This document shows positions 1-8,890 of a stretch of 64,000 nt of DNA, piece by piece (the stretch's first letter is position 1; every line of letters starts with the position of its first letter). Origin of the DNA: Absidia repens (taxonomy: Eukaryota; Mucoromycota; Mucoromycetes; Mucorales; Cunninghamellaceae). Both the position numbers and the translations under genes were made by a program. Location: assembly GCA_002105175.1 (NCBI GenBank), contig MCGE01000004.1, positions 2,046,001-2,110,000 on the forward strand, written 5' to 3'. The notes under the pieces are model-generated. The model had not been told where the DNA came from, made no database searches, and worked only from the letters and a program-made list of their open reading frames with translations.

Positions 1-1
1 A

Positions 2-997
2 CATTTCAAAGATAGTCAACCAGTGTACGAGTCTCAGCTAGACGCAACGACAATGGATATGCAACATCTCGAAATGAGGAAGCGATCACCGTCAGTATTA
101 TCATTCCACAACTCTGTCATTGAAGAAGACAAGGAAAATGAATCGCCCGCACATTCACCCTCTGCTATTGAACAAGAAATGAAGTTGCCATCACAAATGT
201 CACTCAATTTGGATTATGGTGCGGATGCTGTGGATAATTATGGCACTGAGGAACAAAGGTAAATAAAAGACAGTGTGAATAGAAGGGTATGGCTGATTCT
301 CTTCTCTATATATATTTAGTAAATATGAACCATTGTACAACATCCAACGTATTAACTCTGAAGCCAATTTGTCAAGGACAATGATAAAATGTTCTGACAA
401 TCTACCTGAAATGTAAATAAAAAAAAAAAAAGAGCATTTTATCAAGTGATTAAATACATATTCTCATAACCTCATTTTATTTTCCTTGGAAAAATAGACG
501 AAAGTACTTCGGTAATCCAATGTTAAGGTCTCTTTTCCAATCGGGTGTATCCAACGGAACGACATTGCCGACTGCAGTTAATCCGGCATTGGAACAAGCG
601 TAAGAAAAAAGAAAAAGAAAAAGAAAAGATGACTGTGGTGATTAAAACCTTCATTATTGACAATACGCATTGCTTCTTTCTTCATTCTTATCATCGGTTA
701 GGACAAGTCTATTCTTTGACCAACTATGTGATGACTTGGAAGCTTACGCCTTACATAATGGAACGACCGATATTAACAAAAAGGAAGTGGAGCTACTGAT
801 GACAAGGTAAAGTGGAAATACGCGTCAAGGTATATCATGCAATTTGACAATTTTTTATTGTGTGTATTAGGCAACGTGTGTTAGACGAAAATACAAGCTT
901 AGAAGTATTGGCGCATGAACATTTACCAAGGGAATTATGGGACCAATTGTGTGTATCTGCCTTGGCTGACAATTATTTATATCCTGAACGTAGATAG
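2..997 (+). CDS. CENP-T-like kinetochore protein, C-terminal part (5' end outside window)
   Basis: Exons by splice signals and phase: <2-258, 320-412, 498-599, 702-806, 871-997 (stop TAG). The first exon is open to the window edge, so the N-terminus is missing. The visible N-terminal part is polar and disordered. The last ~75 residues form a histone fold: NPALEQATSLFFDQLCDDLE, then AYALHNGTTDINKKEVELLM, then TRQR. After it come a TSLEVLAHEHLPREL motif and a short tail ending YPERR. This order and spacing (FF..L.DDLEAYA.H, the ELLM.RQR helix, then LPREL) is the CENP-T/Cnp20 signature. CENP-T pairs with CENP-W at centromeric DNA and recruits the outer kinetochore. A polyadenylation-like AATAAA lies about 45 nt after the stop. 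Other histone-fold proteins are possible, but the post-fold LPREL extension argues for CENP-T. Confidence 0.82.
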
Positions 998-1489
998 ATA
1001 GTATTAGTAGTCATTTACTGTGTATACAGTAATCACTGTTATCAATAAAGACAATCCTTTTTATGCTATTTGATAGTTACTTTATTTTACCGATGTTTGA
1101 GATGTACTTGGAAACAATGCTTGATTTTTATTGGTATTTATGAGAAGAAGAAAAAATTGAATAAAGGGAACTTGTACAGAAAGAAAAAAAGTGGGGATTC
1201 TATATCATATGATGCTAATGTTTCTGGAAAAGGTATTTCAAGTGCATAAAAGCGGTTGATAGATTGCAGTGGGTTATGCGACTATGTATAACAAGGGACC
1301 AATAAACTGTAGGTAGAATATAATGAAGACCTTGAAAAAGATGCCGATACACAAGAAGCTCGTTGATTACCGTTATTGTGCTGTTTTGTTGCCTTTATTG
1401 TTGCTACGGTGTGGCTCACTTATAATGTCAAATACTAGGCATGATCCTATCATATGTTTTTATTTAATTGATAAAATGTCAAGTCTTTT
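998..1489. other. Intergenic, AT-rich, no gene seen
   Basis: 3' flank of the CENP-T-like gene. No open frame with coding character was found. The segment around 1455-1490 (poly-T-rich, with ATTTAATTGATAAAATGTC) recurs in diverged form at about 5586-5625, so its right end is repeat-derived. Confidence 0.6.
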
Positions 1490-1910
1490 TATAATAAAAT
1501 AAACGCTCTGGCGCTCCGCTGGAGCTTTTGGAAATCTTTCGATTTACTGGGTGTCACAGTTTTTTATTAAAGTGTGGGTTTCGATGGGATAGGATTAAAG
1601 CCTCCGCCATTTCGCACTTTGGTGGGCAGCCCCTTGGGGCACAACCGTCGTGCTCAGCACGTCGTCTGTGGGCTTTTTTGTGTGCTGAAAGAAAAAAAAA
1701 ATAGTGGAGGGATAAGAGCCTCCCCCATTTCGCACTATGGTGGGCAGCTCCTTGGGGACCAACCGTCATTCTCAGTGCGTCGTCAGTGGGCTTTTTTGTG
1801 TGCTGAAAGAAAAAAAATAGTGGAGGTATAAGAGCCTCTCCCATTTCGCACTATGGTGGGCAGCCCCTTGGGGCCCAACAGTCGTGCTCAGCGCGTCGTC
1901 ACTAGATACT
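1490..1910 (+). repeat. Dispersed repeat, module A, with internal triplication
   Basis: Starts near AATAAACGCTCTGGCGCTCC, which contains a small hairpin (GCTCC-GCT-GGAGC). It continues through GATTTACTGGGTGTCACAG and AAGTGTGGGTTTCGATGGGA. The following unit (GCCTCC..CATTTCGCACT..GGTGGGCAGC..CTTGGGG..TGTGCTGAAAG) is present three times in tandem with a period of about 115 bp (near 1600, 1708 and 1830); the third is truncated. Single copies of the same module lie at about 6925 and 50985. No protein is encoded; open frames here are by-products of the tandem. Confidence 0.85.
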
Positions 1911-1974
1911 TTAAAAAAAAAATGGAAGATCGAAAAATAGGGTGACTGAACCATTCGCACTCCGCCTCTCATGG

Positions 1975-2345
1975 ATTTAAATTTTCTCCTTTTTTTCTTC
2001 CTCTTTCTTTCTTTCTTTTTTTCTTTCAGAACATCAACTTCAACTGCGGATTTAGTGATCTTGGATTAGTGGTTAGAACTTGAATCAGGGGCCTTTTGAA
2101 AAGTGCGATGCAAACATCATGGGGAAACCCTTCCATTTTGGATTCGTGATCTTTGACCGTCATTAAATTAGCATTCATTTTAGAATAGTGTCATTAGCTC
2201 AGCTTGGCGTTAGTTGCCATAGTTTATATTGCATCTATATCAGAATTAAACATGTCTTGTCTATTTACAATTATTCTCTTTTATGCCTTTCATTGTCTCG
2301 CTGAATGGGCATGTACTTTGATATATATATTGCTAATCAGGAACT
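1975..2345 (+). repeat. Dispersed repeat, module B copy
   Basis: A polypyrimidine tract (CTCC/TTTC-rich, about 1985-2030) is followed by TTCAACT, then CATGGGGAAACCCTTCCATT and TTTGGATTCG, and a diverged tail with TTAGCTCAG and GTTTATATT. The core is shared with copies at about 5.9, 7.3, 18.9, 20.2, 29.2, 35.9, 37.1, 52.0 and 63.2 kb. It lies directly downstream of a module A copy, as at 6.9-7.6 kb. Confidence 0.8.
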
Positions 2346-2884
2346 AGGAATACGATAGACCGATCAATAGTAGTTGAGAAAGGTGTTAGCCTAGAAGAAT
2401 GGTGTAGAAGACGGAAAGATGTAAAATAAAAAAGGGATCTCTAAAAGGGATCTCCAACCTTCTAATAAAGTTTCAACATACATCATTGAAGCAAATACAC
2501 ATTTTTTAAAGCTAAGGCAGGTAGTTTTTTGAAGTAAAGACAAGGTTTATTGAAGCAGAGATATGCTTTATTGAAGAAAAGTGACATACATTTATGTAAT
2601 GATCATATTTTGTTACTCATATTTTACTATTTAATTTTTATATATAATGATCATAGTTTACTACTTAATTATTTTACCACTTAACTTTTATTTATAATGA
2701 TCATAGTTTACTGTCCCATTTTTTATATATAATAGCTAACTATTTTATTTTACTTCCAACCACATTCTTTCCATCACACTCTTATATATCCCCTAACATC
2801 CTCTACTGCTCCAACCCTTATCACTATTAGCATTTCACTTCTTATTCATCTTTTTACTACCACTTTCCCCAATCGGAACATTCC
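2346..2884. other. AT-rich intergenic DNA
   Basis: Contains several short direct repeats of the kind TATATAATGATCATAGTTTA (about 2580-2720). No coding frame, RNA gene or recognisable element end was seen. Confidence 0.5.
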
Positions 2885-2990
2885 ACCGATTTAATATAAA
2901 AAGATGAATCAAATCAAATCAAATAAAAGACATTCAATTATCAACGTTCAAATATCACTGTTTTATTTTCATAAACAAATCAAACACTAC
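2885..2990 (+). repeat. Left arm of perfect 106-bp inverted repeat
   Basis: Read base by base, this segment is the exact reverse complement of 3392-3497. It begins ACCGATTTAATATAAAAAGA and ends AATCAAACACTAC. The spacer between arms is 401 bp. Unlike the right arm, this arm has no flanking direct repeats, so it is probably the donor copy. Confidence 0.95.
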
Positions 2991-3372
2991 TATCAAAGAT
3001 CTACTTATCTTTCCAGTGTTCCTTTTTATATATCACGCTATATAATTCCTTGTCCTCATCAGACATTATTTTTGGTTGTCACGTCTTCCATTGTTGAACC
3101 TAATTGTCTCGCCCCTAAAATGTAATTTGACCTCCGCTGTGTCCTTCGGCATTACTATGCCTATTGCATAAATACATTTGTCTAATTGTATATTTTAGTA
3201 TTCTATATCTCTAGTTACGCCTAGTCCTCCCTCTTACTATATATACATATTTCCCTTCTGTTCTTTATTATTGTAAGACCCATTCAATAATAGTCATGCT
3301 AATCTACATTGTTCTAATCACCTTCCTTTTCTACCCATATCCCCTGACGTGCACACCTATCACTATAGGTGC

Positions 3373-3525
3373 AAGTACACTTTTCCCTTCTGTAGTGTTT
3401 GATTTGTTTATGAAAATAAAACAGTGATATTTGAACGTTGATAATTGAATGTCTTTTATTTGATTTGATTTGATTCATCTTTTTATATTAAATCGGTAAG
3501 TACACTTTTCCCTTCTGTAGTGTTT
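3373..3525 (-). repeat. Right arm of the inverted repeat, flanked by a 28-bp direct duplication
   Basis: The inverted copy occupies 3392-3497. A 28-bp sequence beginning AAGTACACTTTTCCC occurs at 3373-3400 and again at 3498-3525, directly after the arm. The first nine bases of the arm (GTAGTGTTT) overlap the end of the first 28-mer, which is microhomology at the junction. This looks like an inserted reverse copy of 2885-2990 with local duplication. It could also be an assembly chimera. Confidence 0.9.
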
Positions 3526-4322
3526 ACCCTTGACAATTTACTAAGCTAATCAAGACATTTCCCCAAGATCCTAGAAGCAAAATGAAAGGGATTCCCCATG
3601 TTTCTTGCACTCCCTTTTCTAAAACTCTTCTAAACTAGTTCTAACAGAAAGCCAAGGCCACCAGGTCCACAACGAGCCCAAAACACTGAACAGATGTTGG
3701 CTCATTCCCGTTGATTTCAACTTTTTTTTTTTTTTTTTGCGCCCTTCCCCTTTTTTTTTTTTTCTCGATCAACAATCCAGGCTGCCGGCGGCGGCGGTTG
3801 AATTCAAACTCATCTGGCTTTACAGCCTGCAAAATCGGTTTAACGTGTAATATTTTCTTCTTCGCTTTATATAAAACGAACTACGAAACCGTTCAACTTC
3901 AAATTTTCCATGCATCTTTAGAAATATTATACAATCATTTTTTGCCACCAAACCAACCATCCATCTCTCATACAATTAATTGTACAATGCTTTAAAGTTT
4001 ACGCCTATAAGCTCACAGCTAAAAGCCTATAGCCATAATAACCGCCTCTACGCTATAGCCATGGCCCGCCATTCAAACACACATTTTTACTTGGACAACA
4101 AAATTCCAATAACCGCTTCCCCGATTTTATTAAAAATGCCTTCCATCATTTTACTTAAATAAAACAAAGCTGCTACAAGTGATAAAAGAACTATGCACTA
4201 CTAGTCAGGCGTCACAAACAAACAAAAAGGGAAAATACCTGTATTCGAACTAAAGAAGGGCTCTGATTGGCTGAAATAAATGATTGGGCTTATATTAAGC
4301 TTCCAATTCAACATTTCAAAAA
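3526..4322. other. Intergenic, low-complexity, upstream of tRNA-Leu
   Basis: Holds two poly-T runs around 3720-3770 and AT-rich sequence. Around 3535-3660 there are weak matches to module B in reverse orientation (CCTAGAAGCAAAATGAAAGG, then GATTCCCCATG), so a decayed repeat copy is likely. No supported gene. Confidence 0.5.
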
Positions 4323-4405
4323 GGCAAGATGGCCGAGTTGGTCTAAGGCGTCACGTTAAGGCCGTGATCTCTTCGGAGGCGTGGGTTCAAATCCCACTCT
4401 TGTCA
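4323..4405 (+). tRNA. tRNA-Leu (anticodon AAG)
   Basis: The class II cloverleaf is legible. The acceptor stem GGCAAGA pairs with TCTTGTC, with one G-T wobble. The D-arm TGGCCGAGTTGGTCTAAGGC is the canonical A box. The anticodon stem TCACG/CGTGA encloses loop TTAAGGC, giving anticodon AAG (codon CUU). A long variable arm (CTCTTCGGAG) marks a Leu/Ser-type tRNA. The T-arm GTGGG-TTCAAAT-CCCAC contains the B box. The discriminator base is A, and a T5 Pol III terminator follows at 4406. No intron is visible. Confidence 0.95.
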
Positions 4406-4545
4406 TTTTTATATCAGCCTGATAGATTTGGGCTTCAATATTTTTGTTTTATTGTGTTACTGTCGTTTGTGGATCACTTGGCTCTTGTTTTTATGTATCT
4501 CAAAGATATCCTTTTTATTATGTTGTTAAATTGATCAAATATATA

Positions 4546-5645
4546 TACTGTTACGGCTAATTTTGGTTGTTAGGTCGTAACTGGAAATTGTTTTTGTAGG
4601 TTTTTATTTTTTATTGAGTGAGCACCAGAACTTTTTAGGATTAAGTTCAATCGATTGTAGCTTCAAAGGCTTAAAGATAATAAAGGACGATACTTGAAAG
4701 TCCAAGTGAGGATGTATTATTTTTAAAGATGAAAATAATAAGGTCAATAAAATAAGTAGTGACTTAGATCAAGTCAAAAAAAATAAAGTGAAGCGAGATT
4801 CAGACTCAGCTGTCAAAAATATATAATAAAAGTATTCCAAAGTGTGGAATAATAGGAAGCCAACAAGTTGGGAGGTTTAAAAAAACCTTTGTAATGAATT
4901 TATTAAAAAATAAAGATTGTAAAAAGTGATTAAAAAATATAATGTTCTTTTTTTTTTTTAATTTTTTTTTCGAGGGTATTTATACTAAAATTTTTTTTAA
5001 GGTTTAACACATCTGGTACTGAGTGTCAGGTTGTAAACTTCATCATTTGTTTCAGCACTTCAATCTCCTTCATTCATCGCCCAGGCGAACAATTCTTCCC
5101 AGGCGAACAATTCGTTAAGTCCAATATCATCATTCACAATACTATGAATTAAAACTAAGATGATCTAAATTAGTACTGTCACGACTAATTTGGGTAAGAA
5201 GCTTGTAACAGAGTAGTGTTTTTGTAGGTTTTTATATTTTTTTAGGTTGAATAGGATGTCTTGAGTTATCCTTTAGTATAGCTTTTGCTTGTTTATAGCT
5301 TGAAAATAAATTTGTTCCTTGGGCGGAATTTGAAATATCTTGTTCCTGAATCGGACAAAAATAGAATTGAGAGTAGTGAGCGCCAGATCTTTTGTAGATA
5401 AAGTCAAACAATAGAGAAAGTTTATAAAAATAAACTTGTAAGAGTAAAATAAAAGAAAAAGTATTGACCTCCAATGTTTGTCCAATAAAATACTGTAAAA
5501 AATAATAGCAGCTGAGAGAGATGCTAGTCTATGAAATAGTTGTGATAAATAAAACAAAAATAGAAAAATAAGTGATACAATTGATATGGTTTTTATTTAA
5601 TTGACAAAATGTCGACTTTTTATAAGAAAATGAAGATATTTGAGG
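4546..5645 (+). repeat. Two diverged tandem repeat units (LTR-like start)
   Basis: Units begin near 4549 (CTGTTACGGCTAATTTTGG) and near 5176 (CTGTCACGACTAATTTGGG). Each continues with TTTTTGTAGGTTTTTAT about 50 nt on, and later with a GTGAGC-CCAGA segment. Their common end region around 5586-5625 recurs near 1455. A TGTTACG-type start resembles many fungal LTRs, but no internal retroelement protein, primer-binding site or clear CA end was found, so the class is unsettled. Confidence 0.5.
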
Positions 5646-5869
5646 CTGTGGATGTGAGCTTGATAATGGTATATTTGAAGCTTCGGATAACCAACTGATT
5701 TTGGTTTTGGTTTCTGGTTTTTTTTTTTTTCAGAATCCCTAAAAGAAGAAGGATCATATAGCCGTTGTTAAGTAGTGATGACTGTTGTCATTGCAAGTTG
5801 TTGACTTATTGCATAAAAATGTAGGTTGCTCATATTCGGTAGCCATCAAAATAGCGATAGATATAGTTT

Positions 5870-6640
5870 AAACCCAGCCCACGCGAGATTGTTATTTTTT
5901 CCCATTTTCTATTTTTTCTCCCGCTCTCCCTTTCTTTCTTTCTTTTTTTTTTTTTTTTCTTTTCTTCATCATTCAACTTCTTTGGGGTCATGGTGGACAT
6001 AAAATAGTGTCAGGACTAGTTTAGAAGCAGTTTCAGTTCAGGGATTACAAGATGCATGGGGAAACCCTTTCATTTTGGATTCAGAATTTGGGACTCACCT
6101 TTAGTTGAACTTTTAGAAGTCTTCATTAGCTTTGTTTAGTGTTAGTTTGTCTGAACCTATATTTATATCCGAACTAGTATGTTAGCTGAGGTTAAAGGAT
6201 TTGAAGAGACTTTATATTTAGTACTGTTTAATAAAATATGCCTCTTTTTATAGGATTCAATGAAGACGTTTCATGTCTCTCATGTCTTATACAATTGATT
6301 CCTTTTTTACTGTGTCCCACTAGATGAGCATTGATAGTTGCTATGTTTCAATGAATAAAATTTATCAAATCTTGCAAAATACATTATATTAGATCCGTTT
6401 TACATTCGACTATTAGATTAGGGATGGACATTCCTCATATTCTCACTCGTACTATGTTTCTTTGGACATCGATCCAATGAGGCCATTTGCATTAGATTTG
6501 TATCGAACATTTTACCTCAATAAAGTCTGTATTTTTTCATTAACCATCCTCTGACCCATTAGATAGTATAGATGGCTGTTATTGTGGTTATTTTGAATGT
6601 TCTTACCAAACGCCACCGGTGAGGTTGATTTACTGATATC
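5870..6640 (+). repeat. Dispersed repeat, module B, near full length
   Basis: Starts around CCCACGCGAG, then a polypyrimidine tract to about 5965. It continues with TTCAACTTCTTTGGGGTCAT, GGACTAGTTTAGAAG, CAGGGATTACAAGATGCATG and GGGAAACCCTTTCATTTTGG. The 3' part has TTAGCTTTGTTTAGTGTTAG, then two AATAAA-like blocks (about 6230 and 6520), each followed by a conserved segment. The 3' blocks are also present in the copies at 29.2 and 63.2 kb. Confidence 0.85.
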
Positions 6641-6924
6641 GAACTACTCTATACCAACACATACATCTATATATCTATCCATCCATCATCCAATTATTCG
6701 ATTACCAATATCTACTCGCGTATCTCCCGTATCCTTAATTCATGCACATATGTGACCATTTTACAATCCATAATTTAGATCCAGAATACTTCTTTACACA
6801 AATTCCCTACCACATTTATCATCCCCTATTCTGACATAGCCACATCCCTGCACATTAGTATAAATGAGACAAGACATTTGAATAGAAATAAAAAAGACAT
6901 ACAAAAGTTTCACAATAGTTGATA

Positions 6925-7115
6925 ATAAACGCTCCGGCGCTCCGCTGGAGCTTTTGGAAATCTTTCGATTTACTGGGTGTCACAGTTTTTGGTTAAAGTG
7001 TGGGTTTCGATGGGATAGGATTAAAGCCTCCGCCATTTCGCACTTTGGTGGGCGGCCCCTTGGGGCCCAACCGTCGTGCTCAGCGCGTCGTCAATGGGTT
7101 TTTTGTGTGCTGAAA
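6925..7115 (+). repeat. Dispersed repeat, module A, single unit
   Basis: Nearly identical to the module A start at about 1495: AATAAACGCTCCGGCGCTCC, GATTTACTGGGTGTCACAG, AAGTGTGGGTTTCGATGGGA and GGTGGGCGGCCCCTTGGGG, ending at TGTGTGCTGAAA. Here the 115-bp unit is single rather than triplicated. Confidence 0.85.
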
Positions 7116-7299
7116 TAATAGCTTACTTGAAATGCGTCGGAGAAATTAGAGTTTGATTATGTAGTGGTTACAACTGCCTTTCCACTGGAAGATAAAACGA
7201 ATTATGCGCTATGGTAATTATGGCGATTGCCCGTTTATTTAATTTTTACTTGCTCCCTGATTTTTTGACATAAAAAAAAAAAAGCTGGATGATTCAGGC

Positions 7300-7640
7300 T
7301 CCGCATTTTGCTTTCTATTTTTTTTTTTTGGTCCCCTTTTTTTTTCCTCTCTTCTTCTTTCTTTTTTATTTTTTTCCTTCATGATAGTCTGAATGGTATG
7401 ATGGCATGGCTCATTGGGGTACTGGTGATTTAGGATTAGTGTTAGAATATGAATTAGGGGCGTTTTAAAAAACGCAAAACAAACATCATGGGAAAACCCT
7501 TTCATTTTTGATGTAGGAATTGGGAACGTCCATAGATTAGTACTCATTAGTTTAGTAATAATTTGTCATCGTTTATATCTACGACTGAATAAATATGTTC
7601 TTTTTATTATATTTAGTATCTCTGTTGTACGTTTACTTTA
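7300..7640 (+). repeat. Dispersed repeat, module B copy
   Basis: A polypyrimidine tract (7318-7380), then GATTTAGGATTAGTGTTAGA, CATCATGGGAAAACCC and TTTCATTTTTGATG, then a tail with TTAGTAATAATTTGTCATCG and TGAATAAATATG. It belongs to the subgroup that carries the less GC-rich 5' segment, like the copies at 20.2 and 37.1 kb. A diverged module A fragment follows at about 7795-7935 (AAGTGTGGGTTTTAATGG, CAGCCCCTTGGGATCCAAC). Confidence 0.75.
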
Positions 7641-7794
7641 TGAGCTTCATTGAATGTGTATTACATATACATAGAAAAAAAAATGCGTCTATATATATAT
7701 ATATTTAAGGGATGTGTTTGTGTGAAAAAACAGCTATTACAGTGATTTTATTGTGGTGGGGTATATTGAAGAACAAAGTTGAGAAGAGTATTAA

Positions 7795-8398
7795 TTATGT
7801 AGCCACTGGGTGGCAGGGGGGTTCTGAAGTGTGGGTTTTAATGGAAGACTCTGTGTTTGGGTGGGCAGCGATTGAGAAAAAAAAAAAAGGATGGACAGCC
7901 CCTTGGGATCCAACAGTGGTTGTCCAGGGCTCTGTCTGAAAAAGAGAGCGGGAGGGACAAAGAAGCGGAAGTTGAAGTTAGTTAGTTGAGTTTCCTTACG
8001 GTCCATTTCTTTTTAATATATAAAAATATAACAAGCCTTTTATTTATTTCAAAGTACTACAGGTGGCGATATTCCAGTTTTAACATTTAGGTTGTACACA
8101 AAAATCCTATTTGAAATAGATAAAAATGACCCAAGTGACGAATATGTGTGATAGTACATCGGAGTGTTATATGTAATAGAAAAATCAGGGTATAGTATAA
8201 TCCTCAAAGCCAAAAAAAAAAAAAAAAAAAAAAAAAAAGATAACAAACGATCTTGCAAGAAACTTCAACTGAAGATTTATTAGTGGACGATAAAATAAGT
8301 TAATATCTTCATTCACTTTGAGTAAACAATAGTATTGATAATGCTTTCGGTAAAATATGAGCTTTATTACAGTACAGTGATTGATATACACCAAAATA

Positions 8399-8451
<53 letters not shown>

Positions 8452-8770
8452 TCCGAATACGACGGCAATCAATGAAAAAAAAGAGGATGGTGATGGGTCG
8501 ACGTGGTGCCGAAAAGATAGGTTGGAATCATGAAAATAATTCTATTAGTCGTCATTGAGAGCACAGATGACGTATGAATGTGTGTGGATAGTGTGGGTGA
8601 GAGAGGATGACGGGTTTATGCATAAACGGTGAGTTCTTTTTTTTTTTTGTTCGATTTTGTAGTTTTTATTCAACAGCCACAAAGGTTAAGCTATTCAAGA
8701 TCATACAATAAAAGTAAAGGGTGACGTGGTGCTACTAAAGCAAGCTATGTACAAAATAATGTGCAGGATA

Positions 8771-8802
<32 letters not shown>

Positions 8803-8890
8803 CGGGAAAGAGAATATAAAATACATTGATGAATATACAGATATATATGTATATAAAAGGGAAAGTAATGCGGAGATAAGGAATACATAT
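7795..8890. other. Repeat fragment, microsatellite and poly(A/T), no gene
   Basis: Contains a diverged module A piece (7795-7935), a poly(A) run at about 8212-8238, an (AAT)n microsatellite at 8396-8451 (about 18 units) and another poly(A) run at about 8771-8801. The open frames across these are products of simple sequence. The 3' end of the GPCR gene begins at 8891 on the minus strand. Confidence 0.6.

Noticed and set aside
1554..1972. Overlapping open frames on both strands in the module A array
   Set aside because: They arise from the 115-bp tandem units, repeat the same peptide in shifted frames and have no independent coding evidence.
8185..8472. Frame encoding a long Ile run
   Set aside because: It is the (AAT)n microsatellite plus poly-A read in translation.
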